Positions 1-12,961 of a stretch of DNA of 64,000 nucleotides are shown here, one piece after another. The position numbers and the translations under genes were made by a program. The notes beneath the pieces were generated by a model, which saw only the letters and a program-made list of their open reading frames with translations, searched no databases and was not told where the DNA came from. This DNA is from Lumnitzera littorea (lineage: Eukaryota; Streptophyta; Magnoliopsida; Myrtales; Combretaceae), in NCBI GenBank assembly GCA_024138015.1, contig JAMXBB010000004.1, forward strand, positions 79,236,983-79,300,982, given 5' to 3'. Position 1 is the stretch's first letter. The number at the start of each line of letters is the position of its first letter.

Positions 1-3000
1 TAATGGCTAGGACAGAGACTTAATAATATGGCAAATTTGTACCTAAGCTAATCCCTATAAGAGCCCCTACTCCTTTGAATCCCTTAACACCTTCTACGTG
101 AAGTGACGATTGGTTTAATTATAATGCAATGACATGCCATGCATGACTAGTTCTAATTCATAGTTAGATAATTACTTAATTCAAGTTATTCAAGTGATCA
201 AGCAATTTTCGATTGCAATAATAGCATATAATTCAATTACATAAGTAGCTCTAGTTGATTCATTAGTATTATACCAAAACATCAATCATAAAACCATACA
301 CATGCATTTCCCATATCCCTCATACATCCAATTGAATCATAATTATAATTTAGTGCAACTAGATTACAAATAAAGGAAAGTGTAAAGTCATTAAGAGTCA
401 TTCACTCTACCATAACTACTAGTCATAATAATTTGGAGGCTAGTTATCTTTAAGATCAAAGTCCCCTAGACAATGTAAATGTGGTAATATAAGAATTGGA
501 TATATATTAAAATGTTAACCCAATGTTCTACTAAGGTTATACTTTTAATTTGGTCTTAACTCCCTTCCCGATTATGCTGATTCTTCAATCACATATAATA
601 TTCTCATTTTAAACCCGATTTTCACGATTTTATAGTCAATTTCCATCATTTTTGAGTTTACTTTCATGTGGTATCGTTAGATTTGGGAGATGGGGCCTGT
701 AACTTTGCCTACTGGTCAGAAGAGTAGTGCTCTTGAAGTTTAGGTCTTCTTTTGAGCACAAAATTATTATTGGGCTTTTTACTACTTTATGAAACATTTA
801 GGGCTTGGGCTTGGGCTTGAGACTTCATTTTGGGCTTAAATGCTTCCTTAAGATCAAATTTTCATTTATTATCGATAGCCTTATTGCTATCTTGTATCTC
901 TTAAACTTCTAAGTAGCTTATATGGCTAAAGATGGGCTTGTTTCATGTATTATCAATGTTCATCACTCTGTTAGGCTTGGAGAATTTTTTTGTAGGCTTT
1001 CTATGAACCATATACCACCTTTTTCCTAAGCTAAAGGTGCTTATCAAAATTTTGTGTAAGGTTCGATTGAATGTTTTGGGCTTGTCTAAAGAGTTATAGG
1101 TATAGTTTTGAGTTTTAAGCCCTTAACACTTATCTTACTAGTCTTAGTTAGTCTTTTCACTTGTTTACTTTATTTTTAAGCATGTTTAAGTAGTTTAAAC
1201 ATAATTTATAGATCTGTTTAGTAGATCTTTTTGGGCTCCTAAACTCATTTTTCCATTTAACGACTGGTTTCCTTAAGCTTATGTGGTAAACCAAGGCTTT
1301 ACACTTACTTATACTCTAACTCCTACTTGGTTTATTCTTTGTGAGTGAATCATTATGTCATAATATTAAGTGGAAAATATTGGTTACAACATCCTCTTAG
1401 GCGTATGTTTTTATTAAGCTTTTAGGTGGTGATTTTCCTTACTAACACTTCACATATTGGGTTTTCCTTTACCAAAGGCTACTTTAAAGCATGTAAAACT
1501 TAAGATAAGAAAAACTAACACTTAGGTAAGCTTTCAACATGCCATGCTTGGCATCTTAGGGAGCTTACAAGAGTTTACTTTTCATGGTTTTCTCAAATAC
1601 AAGGATATACTACATGTGGTATACAATATAGTAAAAGTAAAAAAAGACTATGCTACTTATATCTTACTACTTATAAGGAATCTTTAAGGAACTAACATTT
1701 GACCCAAGTAAAAGAACTTCTAAGGTACATGGTACATGGTACATCTATATAGGCATGAAATGGAACTTTACATATATTGTTCTAAATATATCCAAAAGTA
1801 AGATGCACTTTACTAAATGTTTGAGTGGTGGTTTGGCCTCCTTAACCTTTCCTTACTTCTTGCTTTTCACCTTCCTTTTACTTAGTGCTACTTTGCTCCT
1901 TTTTACTCCTATGGATATAGTTATTTTTGGGAATCCAAGTATTTCCCTTGCTAATGAAATAAAGAGGTCTTGTGGGGTTTCTTAAAATAGCTAGAGTGGG
2001 GTGCAAAAAGGGGCAAAGTGGCGTATAGTGTATAGAAGACATGGACAGTTTGGCTAGTATGTTTAGGAGGGTTTTTATTTTGTTGCTTTAGTGCTTAAGT
2101 GTTTTTAGAATTTTGAAAGAAAATGAAGGTGTGAAGAGCATGGGATGGTCGGTTCAATAAGTCTTCTCTAGCCTCTAACATTTGACAATTTGTCATGTCT
2201 AGATGGTACAAGAATCAATAAGTAATGATAGGATGATGTAAGCTTCTTAAGCAAAAAGTGAAAGTGATAAAACAAAAGAGAGATTGTTGAAATGATGGGG
2301 GATGGCATGCCATAATCTCTCCCTTCCCAATCGACATGACCATGACCATGCCTATTTGTGTCATGATGTTGTCCCATCAACTTACTTTTACACGTTAAAT
2401 AATTTGATTTGTTAGTTCGCGTATCTATAAGTAGTATAGCATATATAGAGAAATAGGAATCAAATTATCTTAAACTTATGAAATTTATCAAGTGAGAAGT
2501 TAACTATGTTATCACCATTGGCTTTGGTTTGAATATATTCAAATTTATAAGGAAATTAGGTAGAAGTCGTTGGTTCAACTTCACATATAGTTTTCCAAAT
2601 TTCTACTCTTACATGACATAATTAGCTACCTTATTCAAGTGACTAATTAGGGTTTGTATCCTAATTATTTTCTCACTTTAAATTGGTTTTCTTACTAGAT
2701 TATGAGTAGCTTAGGATTAGTCCAAGCTTAGGCACTTAAACTAAGGTTTTTAAGTGTTCATTTTAATAATTGGTATTTATTGATCACTTAATGTTTTTGA
2801 TGAGTTTGAAAATTCTCATTACATTTTATGGTTTAGGCTTTTAGTGAGTTTACATTTATTATTATGTTTTAGGCTTTTCCATAAGTTCAAAAGTGTTCTA
2901 CTACACTTAGGAGTTTAGGGTTTAGATGACTTTTAGAACTGATATTGGCTTTATATTTCTTAAGTGGGATAATCTTTATGGAGTCAATTGTTATGGGTAC

Positions 3001-3074
3001 ATGTTTTATTTTAAGTTTGATTTTTAACTTAGTTGATCCTTAGGAATAGTTAATGAGTACTTTTGACTATTACA
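1..3074 (-). repeat. LTR-like gypsy-derived DNA, cut by the window edge
   Basis: No coding sequence is seen. The + strand reads TTACAGATG at 3,071 and then GTAGGGTTTACA at about 3,091. The chromovirus LTR boundary near 54,088 has the same arrangement, ACTACAATC followed by GTAGGGTTTACA. Read on the - strand, both would start TGTA(A/G)TA, a common gypsy LTR start. The runs of gggctt and taggctt resemble 51,900-52,700. Sequence similarity is patchy, so the assignment to the same LTR family is tentative. The small ORF at 1,755-1,985 has no recognisable family. Confidence 0.3.
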
Positions 3075-4904
3075 GATGTCTCCTAAAATTGTAGGGTTTA
3101 CATAGATCCCTTATGAGAAAGGTATAATAACCAAATGATCCAGAGAGTGTAGCTTTTTACAAACCAACATCTAAACTTGCCATTATTATAAGCTATCAAT
3201 TCATTTATTAAGCCAAACTATAAAAAACTAAGTAGATATAGTGTTCCTTTTTTGCCTTAGGTAGGTTATGCAATAAATGGAGGGTTAATGAAACATTACC
3301 TTCGAGTATCCTTATGATGTTATTATTTAAATTTGGAATTTTAGCTATTTGATAGTCTTTTCTACCTAAAAAAACGTAGACAAAATTGGCTAGTAGCCTA
3401 TAATGGCCAACCAATTAGTAATTTACTATGTAGCATATATCAAAAAGTTAATATTAACCTTAACACAATCATTGAACAATAAATGAAAAGATATTGGGGA
3501 AAATAAAAAAGAAAAAATGGCAAGATATTCTTAATATTACCAAGAGATGCCTTATCTCATGGTATGGACAAAAATATTTGATGCAAGGAACACTAGGGCA
3601 AAGGTTTTCAACTTCAAACTTGATAAGATCAATTTTGTCAAGGTTCCTTCATGTATGGCTTAGAATAGACTGCTACTCCATATAATGAGTCTTGTTTCCA
3701 CAACTCTCTTAGAGGAATACTAAAGTATTGGAACACTAGAAAATCAATATATGAAACAAGTGTTATTAAAGAAACAAATTAATCAGGGAAAAGAAATTGA
3801 GCCAAAAAAAAAAGTGAGTAATGAAACCTAGATGAAGCAATCATTGAACATGAGATGAAGAGGAGTAGAAAAGACATTTGAGTTTTAAGAGTAAACATCT
3901 GTCATTTTCATCTTACAATATCCTCAATACTAAGACATGTGTTTATATAGAAATCATATTGCATCTCTATGTATGTTTTTGCTATAAATTATAGTATAAA
4001 TTGTGGATAAGAAAGGAAATCAAGAGGAGGAGAAGAGTTCAAGTTCTGTTAGATTCTACTGCATTGTTTACATTCAACTAAATAAATCTATCCTTGATGA
4101 GAATGACACCTATATGTGAAAATAGAATAGTCACTAAGGGACAATTCTAAATTAATACATACTTACCAAAAACAAATAAATTTACATTTGCTAAATTCAT
4201 CACCTATATAATAATATTGTTATAACTTTTTTGTTTTCTCTTTTTGATTTTTACATTAACTTACAACTATTTTACTTAAAAGTAACAAAGAAGGAATGGA
4301 TTTCTATTCCTAAAATATTTTCAATTATTATGTTACTTGGAAAATGATATGAGAATTTTTATTTTAATAACTTTTTAATTCCTTGTTTATAAAATATAGC
4401 CCATATCTTTTTTTTTTCATAGGTATTTATTATTATGTCTCTATAAGGAGCAAAAAATTTAAGCAATTGGATAATCATGCTCTTACTAAAATTATATAGT
4501 AACAAAATCACTCACATAAAAACAAAACCATCCTTTTATCTTTAACTTACATTTTAACATATATGCATACACACATGCATACACAAAAACACACACAAAT
4601 TACAAAATCTATATACATGTATTATATGTACAAAAAAAGTATAATCTATATACATTGGTTATATATATATATATCATGTCTACATTAAAACATAACATAT
4701 ATATGCTATATAAAGTGTTTCAATATATATATATATATATATTACATGTATAGGCATATGTAATGTTAAATACTATATAGAATTATAACATTGTGCATTT
4801 TCGAGTTAAAAAATAGATCGCTTTTCTTTAATTTAAGAAATATTAGCTCAACCTACATAATATAGTTTGCTCAACAAAATTAAGGAAAAAAATATTTATT
4901 TTAA
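3075..4904. other. Gene-free AT-rich stretch
   Basis: No supported gene. Contains short TA dinucleotide runs at about 4,661-4,674 and 4,720-4,742 and scattered A/T runs. ORFs of 60-70 codons here lack any recognisable domain and are not called. Confidence 0.6.
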
Positions 4905-5044
4905 GAGAAAAATGCAAAAAAAAAAAAAACCCTTAAACTTTGACCTTACCAATTTATAAAAGGTTAGGGACCAAAAACCATACTAAGAAAGATTAGGAAA
5001 CAAACCGCACTTCAAAGTTTAGGAGGGTTTTATGCAAATTCTCC
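4905..5044. mobile_element. Mutator-type MITE, 140 bp, with 9-bp target duplication
   Basis: The left end (GAGAAAAATGCA, an A run, then CCCTTAAACTTTGACCT) is the imperfect reverse complement of the right end (CTTCAAAGTTTAGGAGGG, then TTTTATGCAAATTCTCC). This gives terminal inverted repeats of roughly 35-40 bp on a 140-bp element with no coding capacity. The flanks are TTATTTTAA on the left (4,896-4,904) and TTGTTTTAA on the right (5,045-5,053), a 9-bp duplication with one mismatch. A 9-bp duplication with long TIRs is the known hallmark of Mutator-like elements. The family name is inferred; the structure is directly visible. Confidence 0.72.
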
Positions 5045-5739
5045 TTGTTTTAATGATTTTTGTAGTGATGTTGTAGCTAACCAACTAATATTGGTAGAAA
5101 AAATTATTATAGTTGCTTAGTTAAAAAACACCCTAATCAACTAGTAGTTTATGAAAATGAAAATGAATGTTTTTTTTTTTTTTTGTGATTAAAACAATGG
5201 CACTTTCAAAAAAATGTAGCTAAAGTTTTTAGGCTCAAGGATTATAACTTTAAAATACTAAAGGCTACTTTATAAATATTTTTTGAAAACATAAATAATA
5301 GGTTTTCATTTATTATAACACCATTTTTATTTAAAAAAATAGAAAAATAACATATAAGAAATCATAAAATATATTTTTTATGTTATTTTTTACCGAAAAA
5401 TAAATATTTTTTTGTTTTTTATGTTACTTAATTACCTATATACCTGCTAGTTGAAAATAAGCCACATGTAGCTCTCTTTTATTTTTGCAAACAAATTTAG
5501 TTCATGACTTTATTTTATTTTATTTTTTAAAAAAAGATCTGCAACATTTACATATTTATCAATACTATTTTTATAAAAAAAAAAAAAACAAGAAAGAAAA
5601 CCTAAGAACCCTAACTTTATTACCATATATAATTCTTTAAAAACTTATAGCAAACTAAATGTAATAATAAATCAATTAATTTTTTTTTTAAAAAGAGCCA
5701 CTATTGTTAAGAAAACTCTAATATTTATGGAAGGAAATG
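5045..5739. other. Gene-free AT-rich DNA
   Basis: Only homopolymer T and A runs (about 5,170-5,184 and 5,575-5,589) and AT-rich unique-looking sequence are visible. No gene or element end is recognised. Confidence 0.6.
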
Positions 5740-6970
5740 CAATTTTTGTAAAAGCCAAATCTTTAGGAAAAAAATAAAAGAAATATTAAAAAAAATAACA
5801 AACTTTTCAAGAAAACATGAAATTTTTAAAAAGGGAAATCAAATATTTTATTATTATCCTAAAAAATATATATTTTTTATTAAAACTTAATCAATCAAGC
5901 ATATCTTATGTTTAATCAGTTCTTTAAAAATGCAATCTTTACAAAAATAAATAAATTTTCTAAAAAACATCAAATTTTTTACAAGAAAAACCAAATCTTT
6001 TATTATTTTCTTAAAAATATAATTTTAATAAAGACATGATCAATCAAGCACATCATATGTTTAATCAACTCTTCAAAAATGCATTCATTAAAAAATAACC
6101 AAATTTTCAAGAAAACATGATATATTTAATAAGAAAAACATAATATTTTATTATTTTGTTGAAAAATGTAGTTTTTGTGTAAACATAATTAATCAAGCAC
6201 ATCTTGTGTTTAATCAATTTATTAAAAATGCAATCTTTAAGAAAATAACTTACTTTTCAAGAAAACATGAAATTTTTAATACGGAAAACCTAATATTTTA
6301 TTATTTTTCTAAAAAATATATTTTTAATTATAACAAAATCAATGAAGCACATCTTACTTTTAATCAATTCTTTAAAAATAAATTCTTTATAAAAATAAAT
6401 AAATTTTCTAAAAAGCTTGAAATTTTTTATGAGGAAAATCAAGTCTTTTATTATTTTCAGAAAAATATAATTTTTATCAAAACATTATCAATGAAGCACA
6501 TCCTAGATTTAATCAATCTTTAAAAATGCATTCTTTAAAAAATAATCAAATTTTCAAGAAAACATGGAATATTTAATAAGAAAAACATAAACTTTTGTTA
6601 TTTTCTTAAAAATTATAATTTTTATGTAAACATGATCAATCAAGCACATCTTGCATTTAATCAATTCTTTAAAATGCAATCTTTTGGAAAATAACTAATT
6701 TTTAAAGAAAACATGAAATTTTTAATAAGGAAAACCTAATATTCTATTATTTTTCTAAAAAATATATTTTTAATTAAAACATAATCAATCAAACACATCC
6801 TACTTTTAATCAGTTCTTTAAAAATGTAATCTTTAGAAAAATAAATAAATTTTCAAGAAAGCATGAAATTTTTCATATGAAAAACCAAATTTTTAATTAT
6901 TTTCTGAAAAATATAATTTTTATGAAAATATAATCAATCAAGCAAATATTACATTTAATCAATTCAATAA
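5740..6970. repeat. Satellite of ~149-bp monomers with trimeric higher-order structure
   Basis: The motif ATCAAT(C/G)AAGCA recurs at 5,890, 6,039, 6,188, 6,338, 6,487, 6,635, 6,784 and 6,933, spacing 146-150 bp, about eight monomers. Each monomer follows the same plan: the motif, TTTAATCA, an AATG(C)A block, CAAGAAAACATGAAAT-type text, then a TATTTTATTATTTTC block and an AAATATA block. Every third monomer is most alike. Those at 5,890, 6,338 and 6,784 share AAAAATAAATAAATTTTC. Those at 6,039 and 6,487 share AAAAATAA(C/T)CAAATTTTCAAG and ATTTAATAAGAAAAACATAA. Those at 6,188 and 6,635 share GGAAAACCTAATATT. This gives a larger period of about 447 bp. The 105-codon ORF at 6,206-6,523 is a by-product of the repeat. 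Confidence 0.85.
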
Positions 6971-9900
6971 ACATATGGAAATTACCATCAATCATATAAA
7001 AGAATCACTTCAAGTTTAACATATTAGTATATCAACAGTCCATCAATCATATTAAATCATGCTAAACAATCATGCTATTTTTAAAAATATGCAAATGGAA
7101 ATTCCATAAATCTTTAATTATTCATAAAACTACTAAGCTAGCTATACAACTTACCTATATAAGTATTGATAGAATGACATATTACCATAGCAAACTATAA
7201 TGGCATACCAATTTCTGATGCTACTCATCCCTTATATGCTATTGTAACTCTTAAATTTTTTTGATTTTGTGTATAATTGAAGAAAGTTTAGAAAAATGAT
7301 AGTGGGCTTTAAATGGGTAGGTTAGAGAGAGAAAAGTTGAAGATGGCTTATCTTGGTAGAATTTTGGTCAATTTTAGATGGGTAGTTTGTAGTATAGGCC
7401 TTTGTTATTTATAAATAGCGGATTCTATCAGTATTAAAGTGCTAAGATAAATATGAATTAAATTTTTTTCTTAACTTGATATGAACCAATTTTATCTTTT
7501 TAACCAACTTTGATTAGATTTTATGTTATTTGATTTAAATCTTTTATAATATTTAGTATTTGAAGGATTAAAGAGAGATTTGAAGACAAGCATGTACTTA
7601 TCATGTGACCATGGGCTAAAGCTAAAAAAAAGGGAAAATTACTTGGGAAAGGATCAATGTTTGGAGGTAAGTTCAAATAGGGAATTAATATTTCAAAAAG
7701 TTTAAATAAAAAATTAACGTTTCATAAGTGGTTAAAATAGGAGATTACCATTATAATACCATTAACTCTAGGTGACATAACACCTATTTATCACTTGGAT
7801 GTGATGTTATAGACACACTACACTTACATATATGATTATATAATAAGTAAATATAAAAAATGAAAAAAAATAAAATTATTAACAAAATAAATAAAAGTGT
7901 AAAAAATTGAAAAATCAAAATATAAATAGAATTAAATAAAATAAATCATATAATTAAATATAATATGCGTGTAATATATATTATATATAATATGTTTGTA
8001 ATATAATATACATATGATAGTATATATATAATATATTATATATGTATATAATATAATATAAATATTTAAATATTAAATTAAAAGAGTTAGAAAAGTTAAA
8101 AAAAAAAAGAGAAAGAGAAAATCATAAAAGAAAAAGGATTGTTCTAGCCTTGGGTAGTTGGATCAACTACCAAATAACTAGATTAATTATTGCCTACCAA
8201 CTTTTAAGGGTTAATTGCATGACCCTCTTGGTCATAGATGGTTACCCATAGCTTTTTAAAGAAAAAAATGAAAATGAAAACATAAGAAATCTAATCAGGT
8301 TGTGACAGCTGATTGTAATCAATCAAATATATTATATATATTACATAAATATTATATTTAATTATGCTATTTATTTTATATTCCATAATTTATCATCTTT
8401 CTTGTATGAAATTTTTTCCATATTTTCTTTCAATTTGTCCCTTCAATACCCTCTCTCTCTCTCTTTAAGGACTTTTATGATTCTTTTGAATAGTTAGGGT
8501 GATATTGCATTCGTGTATAATTTTTTATCATCATTATAATACTTATATTAGTAGTTTTTCAATCATTAATTGATTTATTTTCTAATATACTTTTCTATTT
8601 GTAATTTTAATAGGAATATTAATACATATCACATATCACCTTCAAAGGCTTAAGAGTCTATAAAAGTGTAATTATCTTGTAGTTTATTTAGATTTGTATC
8701 AAAGATGTATTATTTCATATCTTTTCTCTATTCAATTAATTATGTTGAGCATCTCCTTTCATCATCAAGGCAATATTAATTATCATTTACAAAAAGAAAA
8801 TATCATTAGCTTAAAAAAATGAAATTTTATTATTAAAGTTTAGTGGTAGAAAATAATATTTCTACATGATAGTAAATATATATCACAACATAAAATGTTT
8901 TTAATTTATGTATCTATTTTATTTCTCCTATTAAATTAGTACAAATCATATCTTTTTAGATTGCTTGATAAATAACAATAAAATTGGTTCATAGAAACTA
9001 TTTGATTGAAATTCAAAAAAATAGATAAACCTTTTTTATTTTCATTCACTCAACGAACAAAATTGTTTGCTATTTAGAGAAATAACAAAGAAAAACTGTA
9101 AACTTCTACCATTAATGATCAATATGAAAAGTAATTGAAAATTAAATTTTTTTTGTTTATTTTTAAATTATTACTTCTAAAGTCTAAAGAAAAAATACCA
9201 CTACTTATTCGATGTTGAGTATTTGGTGATATATTTGATTAGGATTTCATGTGATTGTATTTCATCTTTTATAATGCTAGAATTATAGCAGTAGTGGGTT
9301 ACACATTGAAGTAGTTAGATAAACATTATTGTTGTTATATGTATTGTGTTTTAACTTATGAATTTTATTCTAGAGCTTTTTTGTCCTCAACCCATTTGAC
9401 GAAAATCAACAAATTAGAAGATCAATATCAATAGATCTGTTTTACTATTTCATGCAGTAGTTTTTTTTATTATATGCTTTCTTTTTATTATATTTTGATT
9501 ATTGAGTTTCATCAAGTTCATATACAATAAAAGTAATATTAAATAAGTGTAGATAAAAACCATATTACAATTAATTAGACAAATAATTGATTCTATGAAA
9601 AATATAAAAGTAAAAGGAAATTAATTAATATGCAAAACCCATTACAAGTTGGTTATGCCTAATGTGTAGGCAATTTAATTGATGTGTGAGCTTAGGAGTT
9701 ACGACTACATGATTAGTGGTTTGACTATCTTTTTAAACTTTAATAATCTATTATTATTATACTTTAGTTTGTGAAATTCATGTTGAAAAACAAGACTTTA
9801 AGAATTTTCTATCTTCTTTTATATCTTCTACCTATATATATATAATATTAAAGTGAGTAACAGTACTTTCATGTTTTTAGTGATTTTCCTTTTTGATTTG

Positions 9901-10929
9901 AAAACATATCTATTATATGTAAATATGTTATATTTTCATATTCTATCTTTTAATGTGTTACATTTGCTATTAATAAACATTTCAATTCAAAGGTGTCTTA
10001 TTTTAGAAAGTGAAGTTTAGCAATGCATTAGAAAAATTTTAAACATATTGATGGTTTTATATAGCTTAAAAACATCTCATTTTATTATTTACATTATAAT
10101 TAAAATTAATTTCCACAAATCCATTCTTGTTTGCTATATTAAGGTTCAAGCTAATTACATTCTAATATTATAAATCATTCCCTAACAATTTTTCTATGTT
10201 TCATATTTTGCTTGCACCATATATAGTTGCTTCCATCTATAGTTATTCAAAACCTAAAAACTCATCTCCAGCTTGATTCACAATAAATTCCATGAAATTC
10301 TCAATAGGCTATGTTTGTTTATACAAGCAATTCTTATAACATCAAATAAAAACTTAGTTGATCATTTTGTTTTATACTATTTTTACAAACATACAGTAAT
10401 ACCCTTAATGGATCAATTAAACTATGATTAGTATTATTGTCAAAATGGTAAGAAATCATAGGCTAAAATGCTAAAAAGACTATTATGAATAATTATAAAA
10501 GTGTAAATGAAGTTTTCATTTTTTATTTTCATATTTTTTCCATTATATGAGTCAGCCTTTAAAATATTATCGTTAGCTTAGCTTAATACTTTTAAAATTT
10601 TTATAATAAATATTATTAAATAGTTTAGATTTTCTTTATTGCATATGCATTGCAGGGTCATCACCCACTAGAACATGTTAATATATTTTTTATCAATTAA
10701 TTATGCTTAAGTAACAATAAAAGTGAGGAAAACACATAAATCTTAACCATTATAAGAAACTTGAAATCAAAAGAAAACTTTAAAAAGAATCGAAACAACT
10801 TGCATCAAAGTTCAACACTTAAGCTGAACTTAAGCAATAAGCTTAATTTAAACATAACTTCAAAGTTGTGTCTATTGAAGATAAGTTTATTAGAACCAAG
10901 GACAATGTTGAAGTTACTTCTAATTTGTA
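6971..10929. other. Gene-free AT-rich DNA with low-complexity tracts
   Basis: About 4 kb without any supported gene. Visible features are TA-rich tracts near 7,965-8,060, a (CT)n run at 8,450-8,464 and a short TATATATA tract near 9,833-9,842. The stretch 7,640-7,800 (tracts such as GGGAATTAA and AACGTTTCATAAGTGG) has the feel of old non-coding transposon sequence, but no ends could be defined. The 61-codon ORF at 10,761-10,946 has no recognisable domain. Confidence 0.55.
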
Positions 10930-11515
10930 GAATTTTATTTCAATAATTAGGCTTTCAAACCAATTTGATGCCATGGACCAATATGCTAGGCTAAGGACAG
11001 AGTCTAGGAGATTAACCCAATCAGGGATGTTTTGGAGAGACTTAGCTCGATAGGCTTAGAGTAAGGATCTCCATACTAAACTTTCCGCTATTAGCCTTGC
11101 TTGATTCACTCGTACATGAAAAGTAAACTCAAAAGTAGCCTTTTTGAGCTCATTTTGGCTTCGTTTGGCTCTATTGGGCCTTAAAAAGGCACAAGTTTAC
11201 TCTAGACTTATTTAAAGAGAAAATGAACTTCTATTTATTAACATAAGCCTTGAGCTCATTCTTAGGCCTAGGTCTAATCCCATGAAGGCTAAAAGGAGAG
11301 GATAAGCTTTAATAATAAGCTTTAATCTCGGCCATTGATCTTAATATCATCCAATGGGTAAAATTAACCTCTAAACTTTATAAATATGAGTCTTCTCTTC
11401 TCATTTGATTCATTCAGAACATTGGAAACCTTAAGTCAAACACCAAAGCTCTACTAAAATCACTCTAAAGAAAATCAAACAAGCAATTTTATCAAGAAAT
11501 TTTAAAACAATCAAT
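10930..11515 (+). repeat. Dispersed repeat F, copy 1 (LTR promoter-like)
   Basis: This stretch matches the reverse complement of about 58,140-58,680 over several hundred bases. Shared landmarks include AGGCTAAGGACAGAGTCTAG, CTTAAAAAGGC, TTCATGGG / CCCATGAA, AGAGGATAAG and the block CACCAAAGCTCTACTAAAATC. Near its end a TATA-like TTATAAATATGAG (about 11,379) precedes AGTCTTCTCTTCTCATTTGA, an arrangement typical of an LTR U3/R boundary. I infer a degraded LTR or solo LTR; neither element end was found. Similarity stops near 11,515. Confidence 0.45.
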
Positions 11516-12070
11516 AACATCAAATTTGATCATAATGGAGTTGAAGTAACTCCATGATATACTCCACATGATGACTTATCCATTGCATGAGCAAGTGTAA
11601 AAGTATTCACGTGATTAGATGAGAAAGGTATCCTTCAAATCATGAGTTGCTGTCTCGTTATGTTGTGATGCCCCATCAACTTGAGGAGAAGAAGCCAATA
11701 TTTTAATATGTGAAATTTAATGAACATGGTTAAGTGAAGCTTAGTACTCTAGAGCAAAGGCCTTACTCTTTATAAAACACTAGGAAGATGGGAGAGCTTC
11801 CATGATAGATCTTCTTGAATGGGCACACTTGGGTGGTACTTGGTATTATGGAGCAAAGGGGCTTATACTCATGAAAAGCTTAGATGGAGCAAATGATATC
11901 CCTCTAACTTGTTGAGAAGAATAAGGATGCCTTGAGGACAACTTAATGATTAGATGGTGTTTGACTTGGTTGGAATTCCTTAGATGCATTTGTTGCTACT
12001 TGACTTTAAGGTAGTGGAGTTAGGAATCTAGGATAACATCAAGATCAACTAGAAGCACACTGATTATCTA
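11516..12070. other. Non-coding element-derived DNA upstream of the minisatellite
   Basis: No gene is visible. Words recur within the stretch (for example TTGAGGAGAAG / TTGAGAAGAATAAGG, and AGAGCAAAGG / GGAGCAAAGGGGC), suggesting diffuse internal repetition of retroelement non-coding DNA. Its membership in the element carrying the 12,962 LTR is inferred only from adjacency. Confidence 0.35.
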
Positions 12071-12290
12071 GATATCAAGAATTCATAGTAATACCTATGG
12101 TTAGCCATAGGCCTATATGATGTTGGATATTATGAATCCACATTAACACATAAGGTTAATCATGGGCCTATATAATCTTGATGTCAAGAATCCATGGTAA
12201 TGCTAATGTTAACTGAAGGCTTAAATGAATCATTAGATTTTAGGAATTTGAGCTAACACTTAAAGTTAACCATGAAGCCATCAAGATAAT
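12071..12290 (+). repeat. Minisatellite, four diverged copies of about 55 bp
   Basis: Units start at 12,071 (GATATCAAGAATTCATAG), 12,126 (GATATTATGAATCCACAT), 12,180 (GATGTCAAGAATCCATGG) and 12,236 (GATTTTAGGAATTTGAGC). Each continues with a TAA(C/T)(A/G)C-type word, a GTTA(A/G)CC core and a (G/A)GCC(T/A)-containing end. Period 54-56 bp. The last unit is also present, inverted, at the extreme right end of the window, where the array is cut off. Confidence 0.7.
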
Positions 12291-12961
12291 GAAGCTTGGC
12301 CTTAAAGTGAAAATATACAATGGGCTATCCTACCAAAATAAATAAAAGGAAAATAAAAAAGGTTAATCATGCTAGTAGTCCAAGAAAGCCTAAGTTGCAT
12401 GCAAATATCAATTCAAATTCAACAATAGTATAATTCATACTAATAGAGGAAAGCTAGTAGCATTTTAATTCAAAAGCTTATGTACAAAATGATCATCAAC
12501 TCATCTACATCTACCAAGCAGAGAAAAAAACATATGGACTTGAGACATAAGCATAGGGAGATTTCAAAAGAATATATATGTATATATAAAAGAAAAAACA
12601 TAAAATAAAAGAAATAAATAAGCAGTAGTGTAGTTGGAATATCGAAGAGCATGACAACAAAGTTTTTTGAATGAAGACACATGTACTATGAGACAATTAA
12701 CTAGGATAAACATGATAAGCAGACTTAGAGGATGTACAATCATTAGAGAGATTTTCAAGGGCCATGATGCGTATGGAAATTCTAGGTTCAAGTTTATTCC
12801 ATAAATATCAAAGTGTAGTTGGCCTAGGCATAAAGACAATATAATTCATAACCGTAATTTTCAAGGTACTTCAACATATGATCTATTGTATGCATATATA
12901 TAATATATAAAAAAATATATATGGGAGCACATTTATGTAAATAATGCACTATCAAGCATAC
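12291..12961 (+). mobile_element. Internal 3' segment of a gypsy-type element next to its 3' LTR (copy A1)
   Basis: This segment is the reverse complement of about 63,242-63,950. For example ATGTACAAAATGATCATC at about 12,480 pairs with the inverse at about 63,735, and the tracts around AGCATGACAACAAAG at about 12,646 also match. Because the similarity runs past the LTR start at 12,962, it must be element-internal sequence rather than flanking DNA. No protein domain is readable. The overlapping ORFs at 12,470-12,839 on the - strand are T-rich and look fortuitous. Confidence 0.55.

Noticed and set aside
670..690. GTGGTATCGTTAGA as a possible primer-binding site
   Set aside because: Only the first eight bases resemble TGGTATCAGAGC and no LTR end lies beside it.
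1755..1985. 76-codon ORF as a small secreted or membrane protein
   Set aside because: It has a hydrophobic middle but sits in LTR-like repeat DNA, with no recognisable family and no codon pattern.
6206..6523. 105-codon ORF
   Set aside because: It spans two satellite monomers and its peptide repeats with the DNA; neighbouring monomers have no matching open frame.
12470..12839. ORF on the - strand with a homologous ORF at 63,519-63,785
   Set aside because: The peptides are alike (HSKNFV, MLFDIPT) but the DNA is a repeat and the T-rich tail is low complexity. They also run opposite to the LTR-defined element direction. Conservation is explained by DNA similarity alone.
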